From Haliotis asinina (taxonomy: Eukaryota > Mollusca > Gastropoda > Lepetellida > Haliotidae): DNA of 64,000 nt. Below the pieces are notes generated by a model, which ran no database searches, was not told where the DNA came from, and saw only the letters and a list, made by a program, of their open reading frames with translations. The DNA lies in NCBI RefSeq assembly GCF_037392515.1, contig NC_090282.1, forward strand, positions 35,143,054 through 35,207,053, given 5' to 3'. Shown in pieces: positions 1 to 10,304 of the stretch (positions are counted from its first letter, which is position 1; every line of letters starts with the position of its first letter). Position numbers and translations under genes: made by a program.

Positions 1-573
1 TATTACGAAAGCTGTGATTATAACAATGAAAACGGAAATGGGTTACATTCACCCCGCAGCAGCAATGGTAACGGTCCGCTAGTTTGCCGGCTTTAGTCTG
101 TTTTCAGTAGTAGCTGTCACCCATAATCTAATTTGGGGGACATGAGCGTTTAACAGACTTCGAACTCATTAATTACATGGCACCAATTTGTTTTGAGTGG
201 AATTGATTTCTGTAAGTAATTTGAGTTAAATGTATATTTATGTATATTTATGACAAAAAACTTCCCAAAACAAAACAAACAAACAAAAAAAAACATTTAT
301 GTATATCTATTATGCCTTCAGTTACTATTTTCTCATTTTCTGAAACTGCCACATAGCTGGAACATAGCCGAGTGCGGCGTAAAACTCGCTCACTCATTTC
401 TGAAAATGCTGAAAAATAATCGAGATGAAGTTATAGTGTGTACTTTGTTAGGCCGAAACAGACAATAGGTTTATTCCCTATTGTTTAAGGGATTATCGTG
501 CATTCGTGAATTTTTACCTGCGTCCGGCAAAACGAAAATCCCCGGTTTCTACACTCTAAACTTTCTGTTTCAG
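1..573. other. upstream flank or intron of the GILT gene
   Basis: No coding exon is recognised here. The segment ends in a good acceptor (ctttctgtttcag, ending at 573) for the first visible GILT exon, so at least its last part is intron. A fragment of a dispersed repeat lies at about 340-400 (agctggaacatagccgagtg, then gcggcgtaaaactc and ctcactcat). An ATG near 27 opens a short frame, but it has no hydrophobic signal segment. The missing GILT signal-peptide exon is therefore probably to the left of the window. Confidence 0.5.
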
Positions 574-3206
574 GATTGTGTAGAAGACGCTACCACTGCG
601 GAACCAGTAGATGTCGTGTTGTATTATGAGTCCATGTGCCCCTACTGTCGCAAGTTCATTACTACCCAACTCTACCCTGCCTTTACGGCACTGCCTTCCA
701 GTGTTCTGAATGTCACAATAGTGCCCTACGGTAATGCCAGGGTAGGTATATTCTGTCTTGTGCTGAGAGTGTCACAACAGTGTTCTACGTTAATGTCAAG
801 ATAGGTATATTCTGTCTTGTGTTGACAATGTCACAACAATGCCCTATGGTAATGCCAGGGTATATATACCCAGTCTTGTATTGACTGTGTCACAACAGTG
901 CCCTACGGTAATGTCAAGGTAGGTATATTCAGTCTTGTGTTGACAGTGTCGCAACAGTGCCCTACGGTAATGTCAAGGTAGGTATATTCAGTCTTGTGTT
1001 GATAGTGTCGCAACAGTGCCCTACGGTAATGTCAAGGTAGGTATATTCAGTCTTGTATTGACTGTGTCACAACAGTGCCCTACGGTAATGTCAAGGTAGG
1101 TATATTCAGTCTTGTGTTGAGAGTGTCGCAACAGTGCCCTACGGTAATGTCAAGGTAGGTATATTCAGTCTTGTGTTGACAGTGTCACAACAGTGCCCTA
1201 CGGTAATGTCAAGGTAGGTATATTCAGTCTTGTGCTGACAGTGTCACAACAGTGCTCTACGTTAATGTCAAGATAGGTATATTCTGTCTTGTGTTGACAA
1301 TGTCACAACAATGCCCTATGGTAATGCCAGGGTATATATACCCAGCCTTGTATTGACTGTGCCACAACAGTGCCCTACGGTAATGTCAAGGTAGATATAT
1401 TCAGTCTTGTGTTGACAGTGTCACAACAGTGCACTACGATAATGTCAAGGTAGGTATATTCAGTCTTGTGTTGACAGTGTCACAACAGTGCACTACGATA
1501 ATGTCAAGGTAGGTACAATGTATATTCAGTCTTGTGTTGACAATGTCACAACCGTGCCCTACGGTAATGTCAAGGTAGGTATATTCAGTCTTGTGTTGAC
1601 AATGTCACAACCGTGCCCTACGGTAGGCGTTTTGTCATTATATGTCACAGATACCTATAGGTTAACAAATTCGAACGAGTGTCACACAAACAGAAGAAAT
1701 GTATCTGCTATTGAACATATCAAACTATTTTAGGAACGGCAGCGAAACGGCAGCTGGGAGTTCGCCTGTCAGCACGGCCCTGTGGAGTGTCTTGGTAACC
1801 TGATTGCTGTAAGTTACAGAGAGCCTTCATTACAGTTGTAAAACATATTCTGTATATCTCATTTTTTCGGTAACAACACAGTGGCGTATGATGAAACTGA
1901 GTATGTGATCTCTCAGCACCTTGTTAGGGAAGAATATATTTATTTCCATGATAATCTGGCTATTTCATATTTCTTCTTCAGGCATGTGCCCTGAACTATA
2001 CGTCGTATCAAGCTGAAGACTACATGCCGTTCATCAACTGTATGGAGGTCAGCACGACCCATGGTCAAGAGTTGTCTGCCCTACACAAGGTACCACCCCG
2101 TCCTAACCCTTGTTCAGATCACCCCTGTGAACCTGTCTCGGACCGAAGGTTAGGATGTTGTTTTCGGTTATCATCACATCGCTCAAGACGTTACCAGGAG
2201 GCGGATGCAGCCAGATCAGGCCTGCCTATTAGACAGTTCGTTGCACCATCCCTTCCAGAAGTGAACTTCCTCATGGCGAGTGATGGTGGCAAAAACGTCT
2301 AATAGTCCTCGTGCCTATGACAATGCATTTTGACTGACCCGTTGCAAGTGCATGTAACTCAGGGAAAGTTGCAATGAAGACAGCTTGTAGATGTGACAGG
2401 TTAGAATTGATCTTCAGTAACTCTTGCTTGTCGATGCTCATGTTGTTGATCACTGGATTGTCTGGTCCATGCGCGATTATTTACAGACCGTCGCCATATG
2501 GCTGGAATATCGCCGAGTGTGGTGTAAATACCAGACAATACGGTGATCAACAACATGAGCATCGATCTGCACAACTGGGAACCGACGACGTGTCAACCAA
2601 GTCAGCGAGTCTGACCACCCGATCCCGGTAGTCGCCTTTTATGGCAAGCATGGTTGCTGAAGGCCTATTCTACCCCCGGACCTTCACGGGTCTGGTTGTA
2701 TGGAGAAGGAAATGTTTGAGTGTTAGTTCTACCATCATGGTTGTAACGAAGTAAGTTGATAGGGTGCAGGGTCCAGTACCTTGTTTTGGCTGTTACTGAT
2801 CTATTGTCCGAATGCTCTTTTGAGTGTTTTCATAATTCTGTCTTCTTTGTCCAGTCACAGCACGGCAGAACTTCACATTAAAGTCAGCCACAATCTTTCA
2901 GACATGGTCACGCAATACAGAACCTCCTTGTCGTCGTTTCAGTGTGCGGCTTCAAACAACGTGTCCGAAGACGACGTACTGACATGTATGAAGGGCAAAG
3001 ATGGCGGGAATCTCATGCACGAGATGGCGCTGGTAACGGAAGCTGCTAAAGTCCACTACGTCCCCTGGATTGTCGTGAACGGCCAGCACACCACAAACAT
3101 ACAAAACAGCGCCTACAAAGGGCTGATGGGTTTTATCTGTAAGACGTACTCTGGGCCACAACCGACTGCCTGTAAAGACCTTTCAAAACCACAGGTCGTG
3201 GGCTGA
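574..3206 (+). CDS. IFI30: GILT-like lysosomal thiol reductase (four exons, 5' end missing)
   Basis: Homologue of gamma-interferon-inducible lysosomal thiol reductase, which reduces protein disulfides at acid pH in endosomes and lysosomes. Exons are 574-741, 1734-1808, 1982-2089 and 2943-3206 (stop included). All junctions are GT/AG and all are phase 0, giving 204 residues. The active-site CXXC is CPYC (residues 22-25 of the visible part), inside VVLYYESMCPYCRKF. The family signature CQHG-x2-EC-x2-N-x4-C is exact (CQHGPVECLGNLIAAC) and spans the second junction. Exon 4 carries YVPWIVVNG and a C-terminal CK. Possible N-glycosylation sites are NVT, NGS, NYT and NVS, as expected for a secretory/lysosomal protein. 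The signal peptide is not in view; abalone and other GILTs are a little longer (about 220-250 residues), which fits one missing exon. For exon 4 I chose the acceptor at 2942 (cgtcgtttcag) over the earlier pyrimidine-rich one at 2854, because only 2942 keeps phase 0 and the family spacing. Intron 1 starts with a minisatellite of repeated donor sites. Confidence 0.93.
706..1625 (+). repeat. 59-bp minisatellite that includes the GILT exon end and splice donor
   Basis: About 16 head-to-tail copies of a roughly 59-bp unit. The first copy is the last part of a GILT exon (encoding NVTIVPYGNAR) plus its donor and the start of the intron. Later copies keep gtgccctacggtaatgtcaa followed by ggtaggtatattcagtctt, so each carries a copy of the coding end and a GTAGGT or similar donor. 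Variants occur in order: ctctacgttaatgtcaagatagg followed by a ccctatgg/gtatatata copy appears near 784-870 and again near 1255-1340, which indicates a higher-order repeat. Two copies have cactacgat. Confidence 0.92.
2431..2700. repeat. two oppositely oriented pieces of a dispersed repeat in GILT intron 3
   Basis: About 2431-2545 is a plus-oriented piece (tgttgttgatcactggattg, atatggctggaatatcgc). About 2545-2700 is a minus-oriented piece of the same family, starting gatcaacaacatgagcatcg and ending in gttgctgaaggcctattcta. Together they make an imperfect inverted arrangement. Related copies are at 31985-32225, 42566-42815, 50215-50440 and 57178-57455. Confidence 0.75.
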
Positions 3207-5426
3207 TATCCTTAATACCGAGACACATGTGATGTGGCAGCAACATCATTGATGCTTTTGCATGGGACATTGACCATCTAGGTATTAAAATATCGCCATT
3301 CGTAAACGTCACTTTTTTGTATATTGATACTTATTTTGCAGTAAAATAACACCGTGCCTGCTAAAAAAAAGCTACTAAAGCTAGTACCCCACCCCCTATA
3401 ACCCTACCCTACCGGATACCCGTTATTGTAATCCCTGATATCCAATTTGCAAGAAATGGCAATATATTTTTCAAATAGGCTAAAATTCTGAGTATTTCAA
3501 ACTCTTAACCATGTATCATATTCAAATGGAGTGACAGTAAATCATGTCTAAGTCTTCAAAGACAATACAACCTTGTAATTATGAAAGAATAACTTAGTAC
3601 ATTGTTTAATCAATAAGTCACATGATCATAACGGGTCCATATACTGAGACAGATACCCAGGTCCAATAAAACTTTTGACAGTTTTTGTGTGAATTACCGG
3701 TTTCCTGTTGGGACTGCAGCCGAGGGGTTAACAAGTTCATGGGTCACACCGAAGACCTAGGTTCGATTCCCCACATGGATGCAGTGCAATGTGTGAAGCT
3801 CATTTCTGTTATCCTACCCCGTGATATTGCTGGAATATTGCTAAAGGCTGGGGAAATCATACTCACTCACTGTCTCCTATTTAACCCAACCTATTTTCAA
3901 ACACAAAAATGGGTGAAGCGCTCATAATATATATCGTTTGTCCTTATGATGAAAATATTCATAGGTTCTCCAAAAGCCTGTTGGAAATCCCCCAGCTGGA
4001 CGAGTTTGTAGAGAAAGTATGATATGTATATCCTTACATTGATCAACAAAGATGATATCTTTTTTACTCATTAATATTTTTATCACCATTAGCATGATAT
4101 AATCCTAATTATTTTTTAATACATTTATGTACATCTTGCACTTAGCAGCTTCATGAAACAAACCACATCAGTATTAGAGAACATGACTGCTATATCTAGA
4201 CATTTTATACATTGTTTACATGAGTAATACTTTACACACGTCCTAACTGTGACCCAGTGCATGTTGTCTCTCATCAAACTTCACTGGAAAAGAAAATGGA
4301 GGGGAACTGATTCTGCTGAATGCTACAACAAATGAATAAAAACAAAACACAACTAGTAAAATTAAAACTGACAAAAGTTACAGCAATAATATCAGGCTAT
4401 TATCGTGTTTGAAGAATGCATGGATTGATATCCGTATAGAAGAATGATGACAAAGAATCCTTGTTTCATCTTAAGGGTCAAATAAGCAAAAAAGCGATAG
4501 ATTAAAGAAACTTGTTTCATGTCATGTCATGTGATGTGCAAAAATGTATATAACATTATAACTAGTGATAGTTGGTCAAGTAGCCAGGTGACTGTTTTCG
4601 GTTGATCACCCAAAATCGAACACTTGACAACCTGTCCACTATTCTTTAAAACAATCACAGTAACTACTTCAGAGGAAGAGTCATGGTGGAGTTTCACGCT
4701 CATTTGGGGGTATTAAAAAAGTCAAGACTGATTGGAAAGCGAAAGGAGCACATACTGAGAGTTCTGTCTCAGGATCTCAGAACAGGTCCAAGAAACAAAA
4801 AAAAACAAGAACACAAGAAACAACTGCACATGAATGCACAAATAGAGGGTTAAATAAAGGGCACAGTTTGGCAGACCATCAGGAGACAATGTGAGAGTGG
4901 ACAGTGGTGCTGGGACTAAGAAGGGATTTCGATGACTTCAATGCAAACGTGAGTGAGTGAGAGAGGGAGGGAGGGAGTGAATGAGGGTGGGTGTGCCATA
5001 TGACTAAGCAAATTTCAACTGTGACCCATGTGATTTTACTAGCTATGGGCTTGTGGGACAGTGGCTATTTTGTACACTTACATTATCGAATGATTATCCA
5101 TTCTTTATTTCTTCATCACCTCAGTTATGTAGGAACAACAGTTTCTTCACTTACATGTATGGGAGACAATTTGCAAATAAACATACATATGAGAAAAGGT
5201 TCTTTGTCATTCTGCAAATGCCTTTCACTTTATTTTAAAATGACAGAAAAAACTCATTCCCTGTGAAGAATAATGCATGGCATCACAATGATGATCTGTA
5301 CAACCATTTATACAACACCTTACTTACATTCTAACTCTGTCAGTTACATGAGTCTTGATACAAGCAACAAATATCACTCAGATTGTAATATTACATTAGT
5401 TCACAACTTGAAAGAATTGTTATGCA
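3207..5426. other. convergent intergenic region between GILT and PTRHD1
   Basis: Probable 3' UTRs of both genes. On the plus strand, possible GILT poly(A) signals are ATTAAA near 3283 and AATAAA near 3664. On the minus strand, TTTATT (AATAAA in the PTRHD1 sense) occurs near 5105 and 5229. A SINE is at 3709-3872, and a purine-rich gtgagtgagagagggagg tract is near 4951-4990. I see no coding exon. The rest is AT-rich and unremarkable. Confidence 0.5.
3709..3872 (+). mobile_element. tRNA-derived SINE (gastropod family)
   Basis: Degenerate copy: the A-box-like part is gccgaggggttaac, the B-box part is ctaggttcgattcccc, then the body has gtgatattgctggaatattg and it ends in actcactcact. The orientation is that of the 55933 copy. 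Confidence 0.8.
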
Positions 5427-5597
5427 CTATTTGAACAATTTGAATTTCTTGAAGTATTTTTGCACATTCTGTTTTGTATAGGGTTTAGCTGCTACACATG
5501 TTGCAATGTCTTCTGGCTGCTCAATCCATAGTTTGTGCTGGATTCCATCTTGAGTCAAACTACGTGATAATTCTCGAAGACTCTCTTCGTCTTTAGC
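5427..5597 (-). CDS. PTRHD1: PTRHD1, exon 2 (C-terminal half)
   Basis: Encodes AKDEESLRELSRSLTQ through to a C-terminal KKFKLFK and stop: 56 residues plus stop. It includes the conserved HKLWIEQPEDIATC core, followed by AAKPY and a lysine-rich tail. This is the second half of the small Pth2-like domain of peptidyl-tRNA hydrolase domain-containing protein 1. The acceptor is ttgttttcag on the minus strand, with the exon starting at 5597 in phase 0. The open frame continues upstream to 5636, but that extension is intron sequence. Confidence 0.93.
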   Translation of the reverse strand, partial: AKDEESLRELSRSLTQDGIQHKLWIEQPEDIATCVAAKPYTKQNVQKYFKKFKLFK

Positions 5598-5769
5598 CTG
5601 AAAACAAATTTCCAAACATAATGTTAGTTGCATCACACCAGAAAAAACAAAATATCTTAAACATTAGCTAACACAGGTTGATGCATCATCGTTCAACTGG
5701 AGCTGAAATCAGAGCATCTTTCAATATTTACATACAGTTGCTATCAAGGTTATCTCCCCGGTGTTAGAC

Positions 5770-6290
5770 CTGTTGTAAAACCTGCTGGTCACACCTGGTA
5801 CATCCTCGATAATCTCCAGTTATATGCTATGGCAAGTCTCCACTATACCCTGGTTGCATCTATGGCTGTGATAATTTTATTACCTCCCATTGCTGGCACC
5901 ACATTCTCACAGTAGCCAATCAGCTAAGTTGCCATAACAACCGAGCTTCCCAGTGTCAACAAATATAGCGGTCTCAGTCGCGAAGGTTTGTTTGCAGTGT
6001 GATTTTGGGGAAATCATACAGACAAATTGACAGGTCTGAGACTTTTTAAAAATATACATGCAAGAACTCATTCTATCTCTTTTAGTGTACTCCTGCATCA
6101 TTTGTGTTGCTAAGTTTTATTGTTTAGATGATTTAAGAAGTGAAAGTGTGTTGTGACTGGTACTTCCCAGCGTAGACACCTGATTGGATAAAAAACCAGC
6201 AAAGGGAGGTAATACAATCATTGGGTCATAGATGCATCCAGGCTACAGTAGAGATTTGTCTGAACATAAACACTGGAGATTGTTTAGAAT
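5770..6290. mobile_element. foldback/MITE-like element with long imperfect inverted repeats
   Basis: The left arm (about 5790-5935: aatctccagt, cctggttgcatctatgg, attacctcccattgctgg, gccaatcag) is matched in reverse complement by the right arm (about 6178-6290: ctgattgga, ccagcaaagggaggtaat, catagatgcatccagg, cactggagattg). The arms are roughly 110-140 bp with mismatches and gaps around a middle of about 250 bp. I could not fix the exact ends or a target-site duplication, so no superfamily is assigned. Confidence 0.65.
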
Positions 6291-7511
6291 GTACCTAGTG
6301 CAACATATAACAAACCTGACAGGTTAGTAAGACAGAACAGCAATAAGATCTTAAACAGGGCTGCCATGGAATGCTCATGAGTGCATAGTCAATTAAGCTC
6401 AGTCCTGCCAAAGCTTTTATTCACAACCCAGTATAATAGTAAACATACATGCAGCCGATCCAGGCTGTGTTAAGGATAACCCACTCTGACACATTTAGAC
6501 CTGGACAGAAAATCAACATCAGATCACTGGGTTCATAGTAACCACACTTGGTATTTGTCACACATTTGTTACCAACACATATTTAAAAATATATATCAGA
6601 ACATTCTAGTTTATATTTAAAGCCTTATGTAAACATGGCAAATTTCATCAAATATTTTGATTCAAGATCAAATAAGTAACAATTACACATCTCTATGATA
6701 AATATCATCAAAAGATTTTTTATTCAGGACCAAACAAGCAACAAATATCCATCTCTATGGTAGATAAAATATGTTTATTGCCGAAATATATGCATAGTTT
6801 TCATTAACAAGTATGGTATAATACTGATCAAAACAATCTAGAGCCTCTTAAGCCTACTTAACAGCTTAATTGTTTATTTAATTAATTAATCCAATTACCA
6901 TCAAGAGCTACTGCTCGTTAATCCCATAATCCCTCCCAGGAGGCTGTCTGAAGACAATGCAATTTGCAAGATAGTGTACTTTTGTAAACTCTTATAAATA
7001 GGCAATGTTATCTATACATAAACAAATATTGCATAATGATAAATTATTTATCAAAAGAAAGAAGATGTCACAAAGGGGTTATTCAAGTCAGCTGCGATTA
7101 TATTGGAGAATGAAAGTACAACTATGGTGCAGCCAGATGCATTAAACAATGATTACACAGATTACACAATGCCATATGTTAAAAGAAACATTTATGCATT
7201 TATCTGCAATGAGCATATTATACAAACATTTTCATTTTATGCTTGTAATACTAGTATGCTTTAAAAAGGCATTAATAACATGCAAATAATTGGTATTACA
7301 GTGGTGTCTGGAAAGAGTTCCTTTCATTACTCCATACTGACCACTTCTCTCTTCTGCAGACTAACAGAGCTTCTACCCTATGTATTGTAAACAAGTATTT
7401 TGTTAACAAGTTTAGTACGTATTAATTTATAAATAACATTTGGGATGAGGAACGGGAGTGTTTTATGTTCACATTCTTTAAACAACAGGACACACTTGAA
7501 ATCAACATTAA

Positions 7512-9515
7512 AGGGGCACTGATGCGGAGCGAATAAAGTTTCTCGCCAATGGTCGAATTAAGAAACCAAACCGCAAATTGGTCAGCGCCCGCTCCTTCGA
7601 CCGTGACGGACAAAGGAACTGGGCTCCTGTCCATATTAGCAGAATTTCTTCACCTAAACAGTCAGGAGGCCGGATGCCCATCATATGCCATTTGTTTAAA
7701 AATATCCATGGTATCCCTTGTCTGATCGTAACCAAATATCCCAGCAGTGTAGTTCTTTTCGGATGCTTGTATGGTATAGTTACTGATCCAATTTGATCCT
7801 ATTTCTGTGTTTTTAACCTTGATATTTAATCATGTTACATGAAAATATGATGTCTACAGGCAAGCCATTTGTTTCAGTACGGAAGATTGCAAAGCTTTAT
7901 ATATATAGGTAGTTTTGAGTGTTGGTTCAGCTGTGATAGCAAATATCATACGTAAATTTTGGTAGCTATGGTAACTACAATGGTTTATTATTTATGATAA
8001 TAAAAACACACAGTTGATTTATTTGAATTCATAAACAAAAAAAACGATGACTTTGCCTTTGGTAGAGAAATCTGAAAATTTTCTTACGTAAAAAAACCCT
8101 TATTTCACCTATTTACCCAAGCACACAGCAAATGCCTGTGTGTATTCCTTATGTAACGAAATTCCATTGGTATCCTCAAAACAGTTTCGGCCCATAAGTG
8201 TTTTCAGGCTGCATGCGACACAGAGATTACATCTTCCTTGCTGTAACTCGCGTTTGATGGTGTAAACCTACACGTGTTATTTGTCATCATTCTCTGGATG
8301 GTCAATTAATGAATTTCTAACAGGTATAATTAGTAGTAACACCACTTCGGTTACTCAACAAAGGTTCCCATTTGGCATTTCTCCTGTCTGGAGTAAATAC
8401 TCAACATTATAAATTAAGGTCTGTAATGGCAAATGTATTGTATGTTATGTAATATATGCATGTAAGTGATGCAAGAGGGTTTATCAGCTGAGTTACAAAA
8501 ACAAACATCAATCAAAGGATTAACCGATATCACACTGATTGATTAATTACTTTTATCTTCTAGCGGATTTGTCAAAATGCAGTGTGTGTAGATGACTACA
8601 CCCTGTCGTAAAGAGTGAGTGCAAAAACAGCATCCTCCCTTCAAAGAATTAACCACCCTTGCGTTGATTGATTGATTGCTCATTATTGGTTAACTAAATT
8701 ACTTAGAATAGTGGACATCATACAATTAGTTTGCCAGGTGTGCTATCTTGGGAGACCAATGAGAGGTTTATCTGGTTTTCACCAACGAAAGACGTGAAAC
8801 GATGTGTTACTTTTTTTGCAAACTAGACAGTTGTAAGACACGCGACATAGAGCAGGATTATTTACCAGCTGCAGATGAATGGAATACGAATTCTTTTACC
8901 TGGATATTGATGGATACATTCCTGAACAAGGTAGTAGCCTGACATTGTTGCTATAAAATTAGTCTGTTTTACATTCATTATTTGCATTTTGTTTTAATTT
9001 ATTTGTTGTAGCATTCAGGAGAATCTGTATGACAGAAAACACACACTAGATCGCGTATGTGTGTGAAATAGGATCCACATTGGCAATCTATACAATGTAT
9101 AAATGTTGCTGTTATGTTAGAAATTTACTATGAGTATAAGCAGATCGTGTGTTCTTTTATTAATTTTCAGAACAAATATGACAATAAACTAAATAGGGTT
9201 ATGAGACAAAATATAGAGACGTACATTGGCGTACATTATTTTTCCGTCCTAATAGTTTTTTACCATTTCTACCACTGGCAGATGATTAACCTTCAAAGTG
9301 TTTCATTTGTTTTCATCATACATTTGTTATGAAGTAAAAATGACTTCACCTACGTTGATCTGTCTATAATTAAACTATCAATTGCGCTTACGGAATGCGC
9401 AGCAGAGGTCACGATCCAGTCACGAATTCTGGGATATCATCCGGGTACTCACGGGAGAAAAACAATAACAAAAGTTTACACCAGTCCACGGAAATTGCTC
9501 CGCATCAGTGCCCCT
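7512..9515. mobile_element. DNA transposon with TTAA target duplication (Kolobok/T2-like)
   Basis: Perfect 19-bp terminal inverted repeats: aggggcactgatgcggagc at 7512-7530, and its reverse complement at 9497-9515. TTAA flanks both ends (7508-7511 and 9516-9519). The TTAAAGG(GG) boundary is like that of the Xenopus T2/Kolobok group; piggyBac also uses TTAA, but its ends usually begin CCC. The element is 2,004 bp. Only short open frames are present (up to 75 codons), so it is non-autonomous or decayed. It sits wholly in the PTRHD1 intron. Confidence 0.85.
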
Positions 9516-10115
9516 TTAAGCACATGGCGAGCAATTTTACTACTCTTTTATAAACTCTGGAATTGGAGAACTGAAATGGAATATAATGTTCCATTTTGGT
9601 GCAAATTATGGATTCACAATTTAACGAAATACGTGACAGGGAGGAACTCAGTTTACTTATTGAACATATATGTACAACTATGCATTCATAAGGAACATAT
9701 TGAATAATTTACACTGACTGTGGTATTTATGACAGTGGGGGCAAACTTGATCAAATTTGCTTGGGCATTTTGTAGCTGAGGCGATTTGACTGGCACCCTT
9801 TCAAAACATTCGTATCCATGTTGGTTTTGGCAAAATAGCGACCATATTACGAAAATGATAAAACTTAATCATGACTTGGTCATAAAGCTCACAGCCATGG
9901 TTGTAAAATGCCAAGCAATCCTTATTCGAAACAGCCTTAATTCATGCTTTGTTTGAATAAATATTGACCATATGACTTATCCCATGGTCAATTCTGAGAC
10001 CAGATGTTGGACTCGCACACGGGTGATATATATAGCTTCACAATGCTATTGTTGGAAATGCTTACATTCTAAGCTATGAAACTGTAACATCAGCTTTTAG
10101 ATAGAATATAATTAC

Positions 10116-10304
10116 CTCTAGAATGACTTTATGCATACGATCTAGATCAGATAAATACTGTTGAGTCTCTTCGTCCTGGTAAAATGTGTGTATGACAGCA
10201 GTGCAGGCATGGCATGCTTGTGCGATTAGTGCCCCAGTTGGCCATTTCAATGCACTGATCAAGTCACCCCTTACAACAACATACTGGACTATTGTTGAAG
10301 ACAT
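10116..10304 (-). CDS. PTRHD1: PTRHD1, exon 1 (N-terminal half)
   Basis: Encodes 63 residues starting MSSTIVQYVVVRGDL and ending HKVILE, then the donor gtaatt; with exon 2 the protein is 119 residues. It is recognised by VQYVVVRGDL, KWPTGALIAQACHACTA and LDRMHKVILE, which align with the N-terminal part of PTRHD1. PTRHD1 is a small family related to Pth2 peptidyl-tRNA hydrolases; hydrolase activity is inferred from the fold and not certain. An in-frame ATG lies 54 bases upstream (10358), but the added residues (MCVNNHLWLDS...) do not look conserved, so I chose 10304. Both junction sides are phase 0. The gene is tail-to-tail with GILT. Confidence 0.93.

Larger units (their letters stand above)
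5598..10115 (-). other. PTRHD1 intron (about 4.5 kb)
   Basis: Runs from the donor gag|gtaatt (minus strand, at 10116/10115) to the acceptor at 5598, both phase 0. It contains a long-inverted-repeat element at about 5770-6290 and a TTAA-flanked DNA transposon at 7512-9515. Other parts (6300-7500, 9520-10115) are AT-rich with no exon or repeat family that I recognise. Confidence 0.85.

Noticed and set aside
706..1625. CRISPR-like array
   Set aside because: Units are contiguous with no unique spacers and the genome is eukaryotic; it is a minisatellite.
2855..2942. Earlier start of GILT exon 4 at the 2854 acceptor
   Set aside because: It would break the phase-0 join with exon 3 and add about 29 residues not expected in the family; the 2942 acceptor fits both.
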